Assembly: GCA_025716815.1 (NCBI GenBank)
Contig: JAIXMN010000015.1
Location: 806,001 to 870,000 of the forward strand
Source of the DNA: Dichotomocladium elegans
Lineage: Eukaryota > Mucoromycota > Mucoromycetes > Mucorales > Lichtheimiaceae
Direction: 5' to 3'
DNA length: 64,000 bases
Made by a program: the position numbers and the translations under genes. The notes under the pieces are model-generated. The model was given only the letters and a program-made list of their open reading frames with translations, made no database searches and had not been told where the DNA came from. Positions 47,558 through 57,595 of this stretch are shown piece by piece. Position 1 is the first letter of the stretch; the number at the start of each line of letters is the position of its first letter.

Positions 47558-49594
47558 ATGCGCATTAACGATCTCCCTGAAGAACTTCTTGTCCACATTC
47601 TACAGGCGATCACCGGAATGAGCCGACTCGTCTGTCTTCGGGTGTGTCGAAAATGGTACCGACTCCTTCTCCCTGTCGTCTACCATACTGTCCGGATAGC
47701 CGACAATGACTCTTTTTCCAAGTTGATACGGTCAATAGGCCGATCCGGACCGATCAAAAGCTCCATACGACACGTTTATTTTGGACATGGAACTCATACA
47801 CCTTATCGCATTAACGAACTGCCTTTCGGTCAGCTGGCGATATCCAACCAAGACAACGGCAGAGAAAATGGTGCGTTCTGCCCATCCCGTTTCTGCATTC
47901 GAGCTCTTCAGAGGAACTGCAGGAACATCGAATCAGTAGACTGCGATTACTACATCAAAACCGTTATCTGGCCATATCTGATCAAGTGGAAATTGCTGCG
48001 GCAGGTCCCGGCTTTCGATAGCCTTGCCACGCCGTTGCTCGAGACGCTCGCGCCGAGGCTGACGTCCTTGGCGCTTACTCGCAAAGCCATTCTTGAGCTC
48101 AACGCACGCAGTGGCGCTGATCATTGTTTCCTGCCCCTCGCAAGTCTGCCGCAGCTCCGCGACCTGACGTTGAGCTGCCTCGTCGGTTTCGGCGTATCAG
48201 AAATAGGGCCTCTACCGCTCGATCTGCGACAGCTCTTGGAATACTGCAGAAGGCTACAGTCCTTATGTCTCTGTATGTTCAAGATCGATCCAGCAGCGCA
48301 GAAAGAGATGTGCGCCAGCACACCTCAGCCACGCTATCCATTGAAAGCGCTCACTCTTGAAATGGTCGAATTTGAGTCTTTCCACACCGTGGCGTGGCTC
48401 AGCCAAGTGACACCGAACCTTTCATCTCTCATGCTATGCCGGGTCAACGTCGCGTTATCCTCGGTCATCAAAACTGACCTGCACATGCTGTCGCTGGTGT
48501 GGGCAGCATTTGTTGAGCAACACAGCAACACTTTGCGGCACCTAGCCGTCGAACGGATCTGGGAATCGGATGACTGGAAGCGTGCGATGTTGGCGGCGGT
48601 GCGGCCACAGTCGCTGACAGTGCTCCGGACCGGGACGCTCGACATGACGATCCATCCAACGGTCCAATCGGGAAAGACAAGCGAGAATTTTGTAGATATC
48701 ATACTAAAGGCACTGTCGCCTCGCGCCGCGGCGCTGGAGATGTCGCTATGGCCTGCGCTGCGGTCATTTGAAGACGAGGTGGCAAAGCCACTAGCCCATG
48801 CTTGTCGTTTTCTCACTGATCTCGAGCTGACCGGATGCACTAAGCCGGTGTATAAAGACTTTAACAAGCAAAACATTGCACTGGATACGCTGCTGAACCA
48901 TCTTAGATATCTGCGCCGGCTGCGACTTTGCTGTGTCAATGTGGTTTCACACCAGTCGCCGCAGACGAACCCTCTGGAGGAGCTGTGGATTGTCGATTCG
49001 ACCCTGCGCTCCCGTGTATTTGAGAATCTTTCGCGATCCTGCCCTGCGCTGGGCTCGATAGCGCTACTGCGTTGTCACATGTTTGTTGACGAAGCGCCGT
49101 TCACCACGTTCACCATTCATATGCGTTATACCGAACTCCAGTCGCTCTCGATCCGCAACCTCAGTCTCCTGTACATGGGGCATGATAAAACGCGCCACAA
49201 GAACCGACTGCGTGTCATGGGCGGGTGCTCCTCCATCATTGCCATGAAACACCGTTTTGGGGCCTATTATCACTTTATTGATTCTCGAGGGGGCCTACAC
49301 ATCAAAGAGAAACAATTTCAGCGCGCAGTCAAGGTAGCGGAGGATGAGGCTATGGCAGGCACGAGTATTGACAGCTGGTGCTGCAGCGGTAGTAGCGGTG
49401 GTGAAGGCGGCGACGACAAATTACTGGTGGCTGATGAGGCCTTCTTGCGTAAACTTGAGCGTGAGTGGCTGGATTTGGAACAGATTCACCTGGAGAACAA
49501 CTGGCGAAAAGGTTTTGGTATCATCATGGTCGACGTTAAGAAGATCCATCGGTGCGTGTTTGAAGATCTTGTTATTCGAGCGGGTACGACTTAG
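47558..49594 (+). CDS. F-box protein with leucine-rich-repeat-like body
   Basis: Single exon, 678 aa from ATG 47558 (MRINDLPEELLVHILQAI). The F-box covers about residues 2-45 and would bind Skp1 in an SCF ubiquitin ligase. The rest has irregular leucine-rich repeat-type segments (PQLRDLTLSCLVGFGVSEIG, LRRLRLCCVNVVSHQS, LTDLELTGCTKPV) expected to choose substrates. Such Mucorales F-box/LRR proteins form a large, poorly characterised family. The reading frame is open upstream to about 47340, but that part overlaps the GPN2 start and lacks conserved features, so I use the Met at the F-box. The target is unknown. Confidence 0.85.
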   Translation: MRINDLPEELLVHILQAITGMSRLVCLRVCRKWYRLLLPVVYHTVRIADNDSFSKLIRSIGRSGPIKSSIRHVYFGHGTHTPYRINELPFGQLAISNQDNGRENGAFCPSRFCIRALQRNCRNIESVDCDYYIKTVIWPYLIKWKLLRQVPAFDSLATPLLETLAPRLTSLALTRKAILELNARSGADHCFLPLASLPQLRDLTLSCLVGFGVSEIGPLPLDLRQLLEYCRRLQSLCLCMFKIDPAAQKEMCASTPQPRYPLKALTLEMVEFESFHTVAWLSQVTPNLSSLMLCRVNVALSSVIKTDLHMLSLVWAAFVEQHSNTLRHLAVERIWESDDWKRAMLAAVRPQSLTVLRTGTLDMTIHPTVQSGKTSENFVDIILKALSPRAAALEMSLWPALRSFEDEVAKPLAHACRFLTDLELTGCTKPVYKDFNKQNIALDTLLNHLRYLRRLRLCCVNVVSHQSPQTNPLEELWIVDSTLRSRVFENLSRSCPALGSIALLRCHMFVDEAPFTTFTIHMRYTELQSLSIRNLSLLYMGHDKTRHKNRLRVMGGCSSIIAMKHRFGAYYHFIDSRGGLHIKEKQFQRAVKVAEDEAMAGTSIDSWCCSGSSGGEGGDDKLLVADEAFLRKLEREWLDLEQIHLENNWRKGFGIIMVDVKKIHRCVFEDLVIRAGTT

Positions 49595-49882
49595 CATGTG
49601 CCGACATATATTTGTAGTCTAACATTCACATAAATAAAGAGCTGACATAATGAGAATACTGCCTATCCAAAATGTGCTCCATCTTTCTCCGGATTGGGGA
49701 GGGGAGCATAGGTTCTTTTTCTTTAAGAAATACTCCTCATCGCTCCTTTTCATGTTGTAACATGTAAGAGACACCCAATTCCAAGGGAAAAGCGAGAGAC
49801 AAAGAGACAGAGCAATATTTCCAATGGTCTCTCTTTCTCTCTCTGTGTGTGTTTGCGTTTCTTCAATGGCCTTCAATGCGGC
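49595..49882. other. Intergenic, 3' regions
   Basis: Short gap between the F-box gene and the small minus-strand ORF, containing a GA/CT-rich tract near 49790-49855. Confidence 0.5.
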
Positions 49883-50125
49883 TTACGGTTTGCAAAAGAC
49901 CTCCTTTCGCTCCGAAAACTTCCCTTCCTTCATACGCAGCAATTTTTTCCAGGCTAGACCAGAGGGCGTATGGGAAGAACAAGCAAGGTTAGCGTAGAGA
50001 TCTCTTGGAAATATATTCTGGTACTGCTTCTGACGATGGGCTCCATTAAAGGGAGTATATATCGGACCCTGTTGAAATCCATCGGGCGGCATTGTTGTTT
50101 GTTCGATTAAATCCCCTCCCATCAT
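49883..50125 (-). CDS. Small hypothetical protein
   Basis: 80-residue frame with balanced composition, including MPPDGFQQGPIYTPFNGAHR and FPRDLYANLACSS; a Gly/Pro-Tyr rich start and a basic end. A TTTATA element (minus) sits at about 50132-50137, upstream. I do not recognise a family. Head-to-head with SIP5 (112 bp from start to start). Confidence 0.4.
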   Translation of the reverse strand: MMGGDLIEQTTMPPDGFQQGPIYTPFNGAHRQKQYQNIFPRDLYANLACSSHTPSGLAWKKLLRMKEGKFSERKEVFCKP

Positions 50126-50237
50126 ATGTTCTATAAATGCCCTTTTTTTTGGTTCTTTTTAATCAAATTTTACCGAAAGTTCGTGTCGTGTAAAATAAAA
50201 AGGAAGGAAAAGAAGAAGAAACAAAAAAAGAGACACC

Positions 50238-51737
50238 ATGGGTGCCAGCTCATCAAAGGATGGAGCGCGACAACTTGTCATTGAAGAGCAGGTTGATTTC
50301 GGCACTGTATTACCCAACGGCATTTACACTTCCACGCAACAAGATTTCGATTTGCGCGTGGTACGCCGCTTCATTTGTGAACGAAGACTTGCTCCTTTCT
50401 ATAAAGGTAAATAAACAGGTGTCCATTATTACACTACGACGAATACACGCTTGCACAACATGCAAGAGTAAAAAAAAAAAGAGAGAGAGGTAGAAGCTGT
50501 CTTGGAACCAATGTCAAAGTTATCTATATAAAGGTCTTGCCGATGCTCCTGTACAAACCACATCAACCATGCCAGCAATACCATCGCAGCCGTCACCACC
50601 ACCATCGAAAACACCCTTAAGAAAAACCCGATCTCGATCTGGAACAGCGACATCGCTAAAACAGCAGCCGGTCTATGACGAAGAAATGATCAAGCCATTC
50701 TTGTACCACAATGCTGTCGAGTGTCCCATCTGCTTTCTGGCAAGTTCTGCTGTGCGATAATAGAAACCGCACTTGTCTTCTTATCAATGCGTTGTTTTAG
50801 TATTATCCTCAAAATATAAATCACTCGCGCTGCTGCGACCAGCCGGTGTGCACAGAATGCTTTTTACAGATCAAACGACACGATGACTCGCTTTCGGAAC
50901 CGGCCACCTGCCCTTTCTGTTTGGAAGACAATTTTGGCGTGGTATATACACCACCTTCGTGGAGTGAGGTATGGGGGAAATAAAGATAAAAAACGGAGGG
51001 AAGGGGGACAGTTAGGAGGGTAAGACGGGTCTTCCCAATAAAGGAAGAGAGGTATCTGATAGATATTAAGCAGGCGCGGACGGCAAACACTACGAGCCGT
51101 GTGCGAGTGAGTCCGACGATGGAAACGCGACATGGCTCTTATGAAGGAATGGATATGCCTCAGCAACAGCAGGCGCCACGACGGAAAAGCATCAAGCATA
51201 CTAGTGCCGAAGTCGTGCTTGTAGGCAAGTGTCTAGACCTAAGGATTGAGAGATAGTGGAGAGAAAAAAGGGATCATCTATAACCATTCATCATCAGATC
51301 ATGTCCGACCTGACTGGCAAAGCCCAAGGCAACGACAACCTGTTGAAGCAACAACAGCGGCCGTTGTGCCTCGTCGCAACTCAGACACGCGAAGCGGCTT
51401 ATTTCGGACCAGGCGATCCACACGCCCACACCGATCCGCCTCAGCAGCTGTACCGCCGCATCTCCCACTCGACACGGTGTATCAACAACAGATAGGGCAT
51501 GGCATGGATTTTGACGTTGAAGAATATCTGATTATGGAAGCCGTCCGCCTATCACTGCAGGATCAGGAGGATCTACGCCGCCGAAACACCAACAATCGCG
51601 ATGCCAGTGCAACGAATGTGGCACCAGCACCAAGTGACACAGATCAGCCGAATGCGAATGAGGATCCGCCCGTGTTGCCGGGCCAGCAGCCATCAAGTAC
51701 CCCGCCATCGACTGTTCATCCTCCTTTTCCTTCCTGA
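50238..51737 (+). CDS. SIP5: SIP5-family RING-like protein, 5 exons with two GC-AG introns
   Basis: Yeast Sip5 links the Snf1 kinase to the Reg1/Glc7 phosphatase in glucose signalling; here I infer a related scaffold role. Exons 50238-50406, 50534-50739, 50801-50968, 51074-51224 and 51298-51737 give 377 aa. It begins MGASSSKD, a plausible N-myristoylation site (Gly2). The zinc module has Cys120, Cys123, Cys136/137, Cys142, Cys145, Cys162 and Cys165 ([44 protein letters not shown]), the family's usual order. [10 protein letters not shown] then [20 protein letters not shown] near the C terminus also match. Introns 2 and 4 start with GC (CTG|GCAAGT and TAG|GCAAGT). Intron 1 uses an AAG acceptor; donor and acceptor share a CTATA(TA)AAGGT repeat, so the exact junction is ambiguous. 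Confidence 0.9.
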
Positions 51738-52342
51738 ACTGACCCTATTTCTCACTCACTCACTCACTCTCTCGTACTTCCGGTTTCTCGCTTGCCAGAC
51801 ACATCCGACTATATACATATATATATATATATATTATATATATCATATTCAAAGGGAAAAAATCAGTGAAAACCTTCCCATCGCTTTCTCTTGTTTATCA
51901 ACAGACGAAATGCATTTAATGCTCCACACGTCTTTAGACCTTGCTAGACACAGAAAGAAAGGAAAGAAGAAAATACAGTATTCATTTTTTTTTACACTTT
52001 CTCCTATTTTTGAGCAACCCTGATCCTTGAAGGCTACCTCTCCTTTTCACCATGGATGGATATGACCGTGGCCTTGCCATGGTATAGAGAAAATGGCAAT
52101 AGGAGAGAGAAATTCGAAGTTGAAGGGAATAAAGAGGCGCCACAAAAACGGGTCTCTTCCTAGTCATGTCCACTCATCCGCCTCCCCTTCCCCTCCCGAG
52201 CTTAGGGAGGTTTCGAGGAGGTGGAGGACACGGGACGGGGCGGGGCGGAAACCAAAGATAAATCCAGCATCGAAGGCAAGCTCGTGACAAAAAGGATCTT
52301 GACTTTGTTAGATCACCTTTTTTTCCTCTTTCTTTCACAACT
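51738..52342. other. Intergenic SIP5 / P450-1
   Basis: Contains an alternating (TA)n tract (51813-51845) just after SIP5 and a G-rich block (52190-52250) before the P450. No gene seen. Confidence 0.5.
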
Positions 52343-54684
52343 ATGGATCTCCTGCCAGAAGACGCATTATCCGCAATCCATCGCGAAACGCACAGTGGTG
52401 GCAGTAGTGGGTTCTTGTCCGTCGCCAGCGCAATCACAGCAGCCGCACTGACGGCTTATGCGTTCTACCGCAAATATTGCTATCAAACCATTCCTAAGGG
52501 TCTGGAGGAGATCCCGTCTCCCGTCGCGGCATATCCATACGTGGGCCACCTCTTTTCATTGGGGCCTCGTCCTTTCCACCAGTTGATGGAATGGCATCGT
52601 GAACTCGGTACACCAACATGGGCTTGGCGAGAGGGGGGGGAAGGGGAACAAGGAAAAATTGATCTTCCATCCTGACAGTTTAAGAAATGATGTTCTTCAG
52701 GAAACGTGTATCGACTCCAAATGGGCTCCAAGACATGGTTGGTATGCGGCGACGCCACTCTGGCACAGGAATTGCTGGTCGCTAATGCCAACGCCACCTC
52801 GGGCCGGGCTTATTCGGTGCTCAAGACCCAGTTGCGAGCCATGAACGGAAGGTAAAGACATACATACACATTATACACCCACAAGAAGAAGAAGAAGAAA
52901 AAAAGAGAGTAAAAAGAAAGAGGAGATCCTCACAATAGGGTGGGTGGGTGAAACCTCCTCCCCCCCCGGTATGTGCTTACAATAGAGGCCTCATACATGC
53001 CAACCCTACCAAGGCGTGGCGTCAGATGCGTACCATGAGTAAGTTTACTTGGATCTTCTTTCATATTACCAAACACGCGTAACCTTCAATCACCCAAACA
53101 AACATCCCATTCCCAAATCCTCCTAGCGAGTACGCTTCTTTCCGGGAAAAAGAAACGGGAGGACAGGATAACAGAAGCATTGAACGAGCACACAAACCAG
53201 CTGGTCATCTCGTTGTTTAACGGCCACAATGTCGATCCAAGACCACATCTGAAGAAGGCATGCTTGATGTTCATCCTGATCACCTGTTTCGGTATAACCG
53301 ACCTGGCCGACCAGGTCCAAGCAGCCCTTGACCGGGAACACCTCCTGACTGAGTCAGACTGGACAACGTACCTTCCCGGCCTCTCCATACTGCTCGGCAA
53401 AGGCGAAATTGAATACAAAGCCTTTCTCGACGCTGAGCGGGATCCGCTCTACCGGGAACTCATCGCTAGCAGCCAATCCGACAGTGTCATCCGGTCCCTG
53501 ATAGACATGAAGGAAGTCATGGGGCAACAGATGGATGATAAGGACATTCTTGTCGCAGCAGGTAAAAAATAAATAACCCTATACACGCATCCGTTTTAAA
53601 CCTTTTTTTTTTTTACTTCCTACATATATGTTAGCCGATCTCGTTGAGGCGGGCACTGAGACGGTGATGGCAGCCCTGCTGTGGGCATTTGCAATCCTCT
53701 CGACCCATAAGGACTGCCAATATCAGATTGTCGAAGAGATTGCCGCCTTTGCGTCAGAACACCAGCGACTTCCGACATTCGAGGATAGAGCGATGCTCCC
53801 GTTTCTTGCATCGACTCAGAAGGAGCTGATGCGATTCCGATCCGTCACACCATTGGGCGAGTACCACGCAACAGAACAGGAGGGTAAGATAAATCATTGA
53901 ATTTTTTCTGGTGCTGTGCGGTTATTAAACAACGTTGCCCCGCCCTTCCCCTCCCCCCCCACACACACACCATGGTAGTAACATGGCGAGGTCATGTGAT
54001 TCCCCAGGGCACTACGCTCGTCACGAATATGTACGCGATTCATGCCGACCCGAACATCTACAAAAACCCAGACGAGTTTATTCCGGATCGGTTCATGGAT
54101 TTACCCGACACGATGGCCGGCCTCTCCAACGCCCCCGTAGGCCAGCGAGACCAGTTCAACTTTGGATGGGGAAGGTAAAATCAGACATATCCAACAGTGA
54201 GCTCTTTTGCTAATGTTACCTCTACCCCTCTTAATACGTCGTTATCGAATCCATTGGTCAACTCTTAGACGGGTTTGCCCTGGCGCGCAACTGGTAAGCA
54301 ACTCCCATTCTCGAACAATTAATGTACAGTTCCAGGCGGTGTATGTTGGACTGAACAATGAATCCATTTGTGGTAACATAGGCTGAGGAACTCATGTTTA
54401 ATGTCTTTGTGCGCGTCTTTACAAACTGCACCATTGAACAGGCGGTGGACGAAGACGGACGACAGATCGATATTGACATTGATGACATTGTGTCCAACGG
54501 GAGAGTGGTCACCCCCAAGGAGTATCTCGTGCGATTCATTCGACATGAAGATAGTCTAGGAGAATATGAAGAGGAGGAGGACGATGAGGATGACGACGAC
54601 TACGACGGTTATGATGAAGATGAACGAGAGGAGAGCGAGGAAGAAGAAGAGGAGGAGGAGGACGATGACGAAGGTCCATATTAA
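52343..54684 (+). CDS. Cytochrome P450 (P450-1) with acidic C-terminal tail, 8 exons
   Basis: Haem monooxygenase anchored in the ER. Exons 52343-52607, 52701-52851, 52986-53038, 53127-53561, 53635-53883, 53979-54174, 54269-54293 and 54382-54684 give 558 aa. A membrane anchor (ITAAALTAYAFY) is followed by PYVGHLFSLG, the I-helix ADLVEAGTETVMAALLW, KELMRFR (ExxR), FIPDRFMD, and haem loop FGWGRRVCPG with Cys452 as ligand. The haem loop is split by an intron at the first R, as in the two neighbours. The Thr following the conserved I-helix Thr is Val here. The last 40 residues carry about 31 Asp/Glu, which is very unusual for a P450. Exons of 151, 53 and 196 nt match the two neighbours exactly, so all three share one ancestor. 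Substrate unknown; CYP509-like family membership is only a guess. Confidence 0.92.
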
Positions 54685-55241
54685 ATAGATGCGTATCATT
54701 TCCATACTTCTACATGAAACGACAAGCAAAACCTTAATAAATAAAAAGGTGCCCAAGGGCGCCCCCTCCATATTAAAATTACACGGATGTAACACAACAG
54801 TACAGTATACATAAACATGCCATATACAGCATAGTACCAAATGATATGCAGGATTTTTCAAAGATAAAGTCGTGTTTCGCCCGGAAAACCCCTCTGTCCT
54901 TTATAAATTGGCCATTCCTTGATGGATATCGGATCACTCGGCGGAGACCCGATTTGCTTGCCCTCCGGCAAAGTATGTCCTTACTCCTCCTGCTGCTCCT
55001 GGTATAGCTCAGCACAGCAGCCATCCTCAGCCATGGGTGTCACCGTGCGCTAACCAGGATACGCCTGATGTGACCCGGGTCGGTAAGTCAAAGTTGTAAA
55101 GGAGGACGGGTAAGTGCTTTCTATTGATACAACAATTCATATCATGTTGAACAACATTATTTTAAACAGTGTAAAAACCCTTTCCCCCTCCCCAATAAAA
55201 ATGAATGATGGTGCGAGTTTTTTTTTTTTTTTGCACAAGAA
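54685..55241. other. Convergent intergenic P450-1 / P450-2
   Basis: 3' regions of two convergent P450 genes. The AT-rich start contains polyadenylation-like AATAAA (54738 region). No gene seen. Confidence 0.55.
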
Positions 55242-57305
55242 CTATTGCAATGGACTTTCTCGCGGCAACACACGGATCTGGAATGGCTCTGGTGGGACAA
55301 CAACCGCGCCAATTTGTCCGTTCTGAAGGCGAGGATAGACCGGCTGACCCTCGTCATCCAGCACGGGCTTGACATCGTATTGCGAAAACACGGCAACAAA
55401 GGCATCAAAGAGCTCCGTTTCGGCCAGATGAGCGCCGGGGCAGATTCGTCTACCAGAGAAAGGAGGGTGAGATTCGCGTAATCAGTGCCTCCACGAACAT
55501 GACCTGAACCAAGCTGTTGCATACCTTCCCCAGCCAAAATTAAAGTGATCCCGGTCCTCGAACCGGCCATTCGAAGATGCTACCATCGTCTTCATGTCAT
55601 CGCTGAAGCGCTCCGGAATGAACTTGTCTGCGTCCGGATATCGATCGGGATCGTTGTGAATGGCATACATGTTGCCTGCTAGCTTAGTGCCCTTGGGAAT
55701 ACGGAACCCGTTCCAGATCACTATATGTCCAGTCGGCGTGCGTGTCAGATGGATGCTTTATACATATCTATTCGCTATTACCGTCTTTGGTAGTCATACG
55801 GAGCACACCAAAGGATGTCGTCGTTCGGAAACGCATGCATTCCTTCTGAACAGCCATTGAGTATTGGAGGGCATCTCGTTCCTCAAATACAGGGAGACGA
55901 CCGCCATGGGTCTGGCGGAAAGCATCGATTTCTTCCTGGACTTTGGCTTGCACATCCGGGTATCGGACAAGGATGGCTAGCATCCAGGTCATCGTCGTTG
56001 CCGTGGTGTCCGCTCCTGCAATCAGGGTGTCCGCTAAGACAACGCCATCTTCAGAATTTTTTTCCTTGCCAAGATAAAAATACCATATAATCACTCACAT
56101 AACAGGATGATCATGTCGAGTTCATCTAGGTCTAGCTGGTCTTTCAGCTCGTCCATACTCTTGACAAGATTGGGCTTTTCGCTTGCTCGGGCTGATTGAA
56201 TGTATTCTTTTATGATGGGGTCTCGATAGTTTGAAATGAGGGCTTCCAGCTTTCTTTTGCGGTTGGTAATCACATCGATCCACTTCAAAAATGGAAACAC
56301 GGCACCTATTTCACCCAACATGCCGCTAATATCGATGAATTTGTCAACAAAATATACAATGTCTCTGAACCGCGGATTGTCTGTTGACTCTAAGCGATCA
56401 GCAGCAAAGCAAGTCGACAGAATGATGTTCATGGATGCAAGCTGATACATCTTGATGGGATCGACACTGCCATTTTTCTGCGTAGCTACTCCAAGGCTGT
56501 GCGCAGCCTCACGCATTTCAATGCGAATGGCTTCCTCATACTGACGGATAGCTTTTGGGGCAAGAATGCTGTGGACTAGAACAGAAATAAATACAGGTTA
56601 AAGCTTTTACTAACCGCGGCAGGTCTTTCTTTTTCGTACCCATCATCCGCGAGTTCTTCCATTGTTTACCGACAGGGGCAATAACAAGTCCCCTAGAGAA
56701 AAAGTTGTTTCACTCGTGTGTGCTTGCATTGCCCAATGGGTAGTGTTTTACCTTCCGTTGGATGCATAAATTTCGAAGCTAAAAGTGCCTGTCCGACGTG
56801 ACGCAGTGCTTTCGCCCATGCCAGATAGGATCTCTTGAGCGGCCACAGCGCTGCCGATTAAAACAAGCGTTTGTGCACCGAAATCAACGCGAATAAGCGG
56901 GCCTACAATATTACATTTTGAGAAAGCCGAAGAGGGCCCCCAGCGGGGGGGGGGAAAGTCGGTTTTCGCCCATTTGCAGACGACGACTACACCATACCGA
57001 GCTTTTTATGCCAGTCCATCATCTTGAAAATGGGTGTCTTTCCAAAAGAAAAAAGATGACCTTTTGTATCAAGATTAGCGGTATTGGCAGTCCCTCACGC
57101 TCCCAGTCTTGAAGTTCTATCAATCTATTTCTTTTTATCTACCAAAGATGGGTAGCCATCCAGGGGCAGTCGGAACCTCCTTGTAGGGCGACGATTTTTT
57201 CTTGCGGATCATGGATCGGACAATATTGAAAGTGACCAAGAGTACAGCACCGCTGATACCCAGCGCTAGCTTATCTCGGTATTTCGGTTGAAGTTGCGCA
57301 AGCAT
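55242..57305 (-). CDS. Cytochrome P450 (P450-2), 8 exons
   Basis: Exons (minus) 57143-57305, 56998-57060, 56752-56902, 56640-56692, 56099-56575, 55782-56033, 55525-55720 and 55242-55449 give 520 aa. Order of motifs: N-terminal anchor MLAQLQPKYRDKLALGISGA, VPTAPGWLPIFGHLFSFGKT, APVGKQWKNSRMM, SILAPKAIRQYEEAIRIEM (C helix region), [13 protein letters not shown]-helix DTLIAGADTTATTMTWM with the usual [17 protein letters not shown] (ExxR), FIPERFSD, haem loop FGWGRRICPG with Cys454. All canonical residues are present, so it should be active. Exon 2 is preceded by an AAAG acceptor. Exon lengths equal those of P450-3 in all eight exons. Confidence 0.93.
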
Positions 57306-57595
57306 GTTTCAAGCAAGTGTATATGTGTGTGTGTTTGTATACGAATGAACGGGAAAGAAATTGAGGAAGATGGAGGGAATGGCGACACAACACCAAAGTC
57401 GATTTAAAACAGCTCCAAGTTTTACATGGCACGTGAGTGCGGGCCTTTAATAACAGTCACCAAAAACTTTAATTTTTTTTTTTTTTCAAATAGAGTTTGG
57501 TTGCAAGGTTGCTGGAGTGAGGGAAAAGGAAAAACCACACGCTTCTTCAAGTTGCGAGGCGAGGAGGAAAGGGGGATGCACGTGAAAAATGGGGA
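57306..57595. promoter_or_regulatory. Promoter of P450-2 / 3' region of P450-3
   Basis: The 290 bp between the two tandem P450 genes; it includes a poly(T) tract around 57472-57486. Confidence 0.35.

Noticed and set aside
48334..48939. 201-residue minus-strand open frame
   Set aside because: It lies antisense inside the F-box gene and has Ser/Arg-rich shadow composition.
55245..55481. Plus-strand ORFs opposite the P450 genes
   Set aside because: They are reverse-strand shadows of P450 exons with no own motifs.
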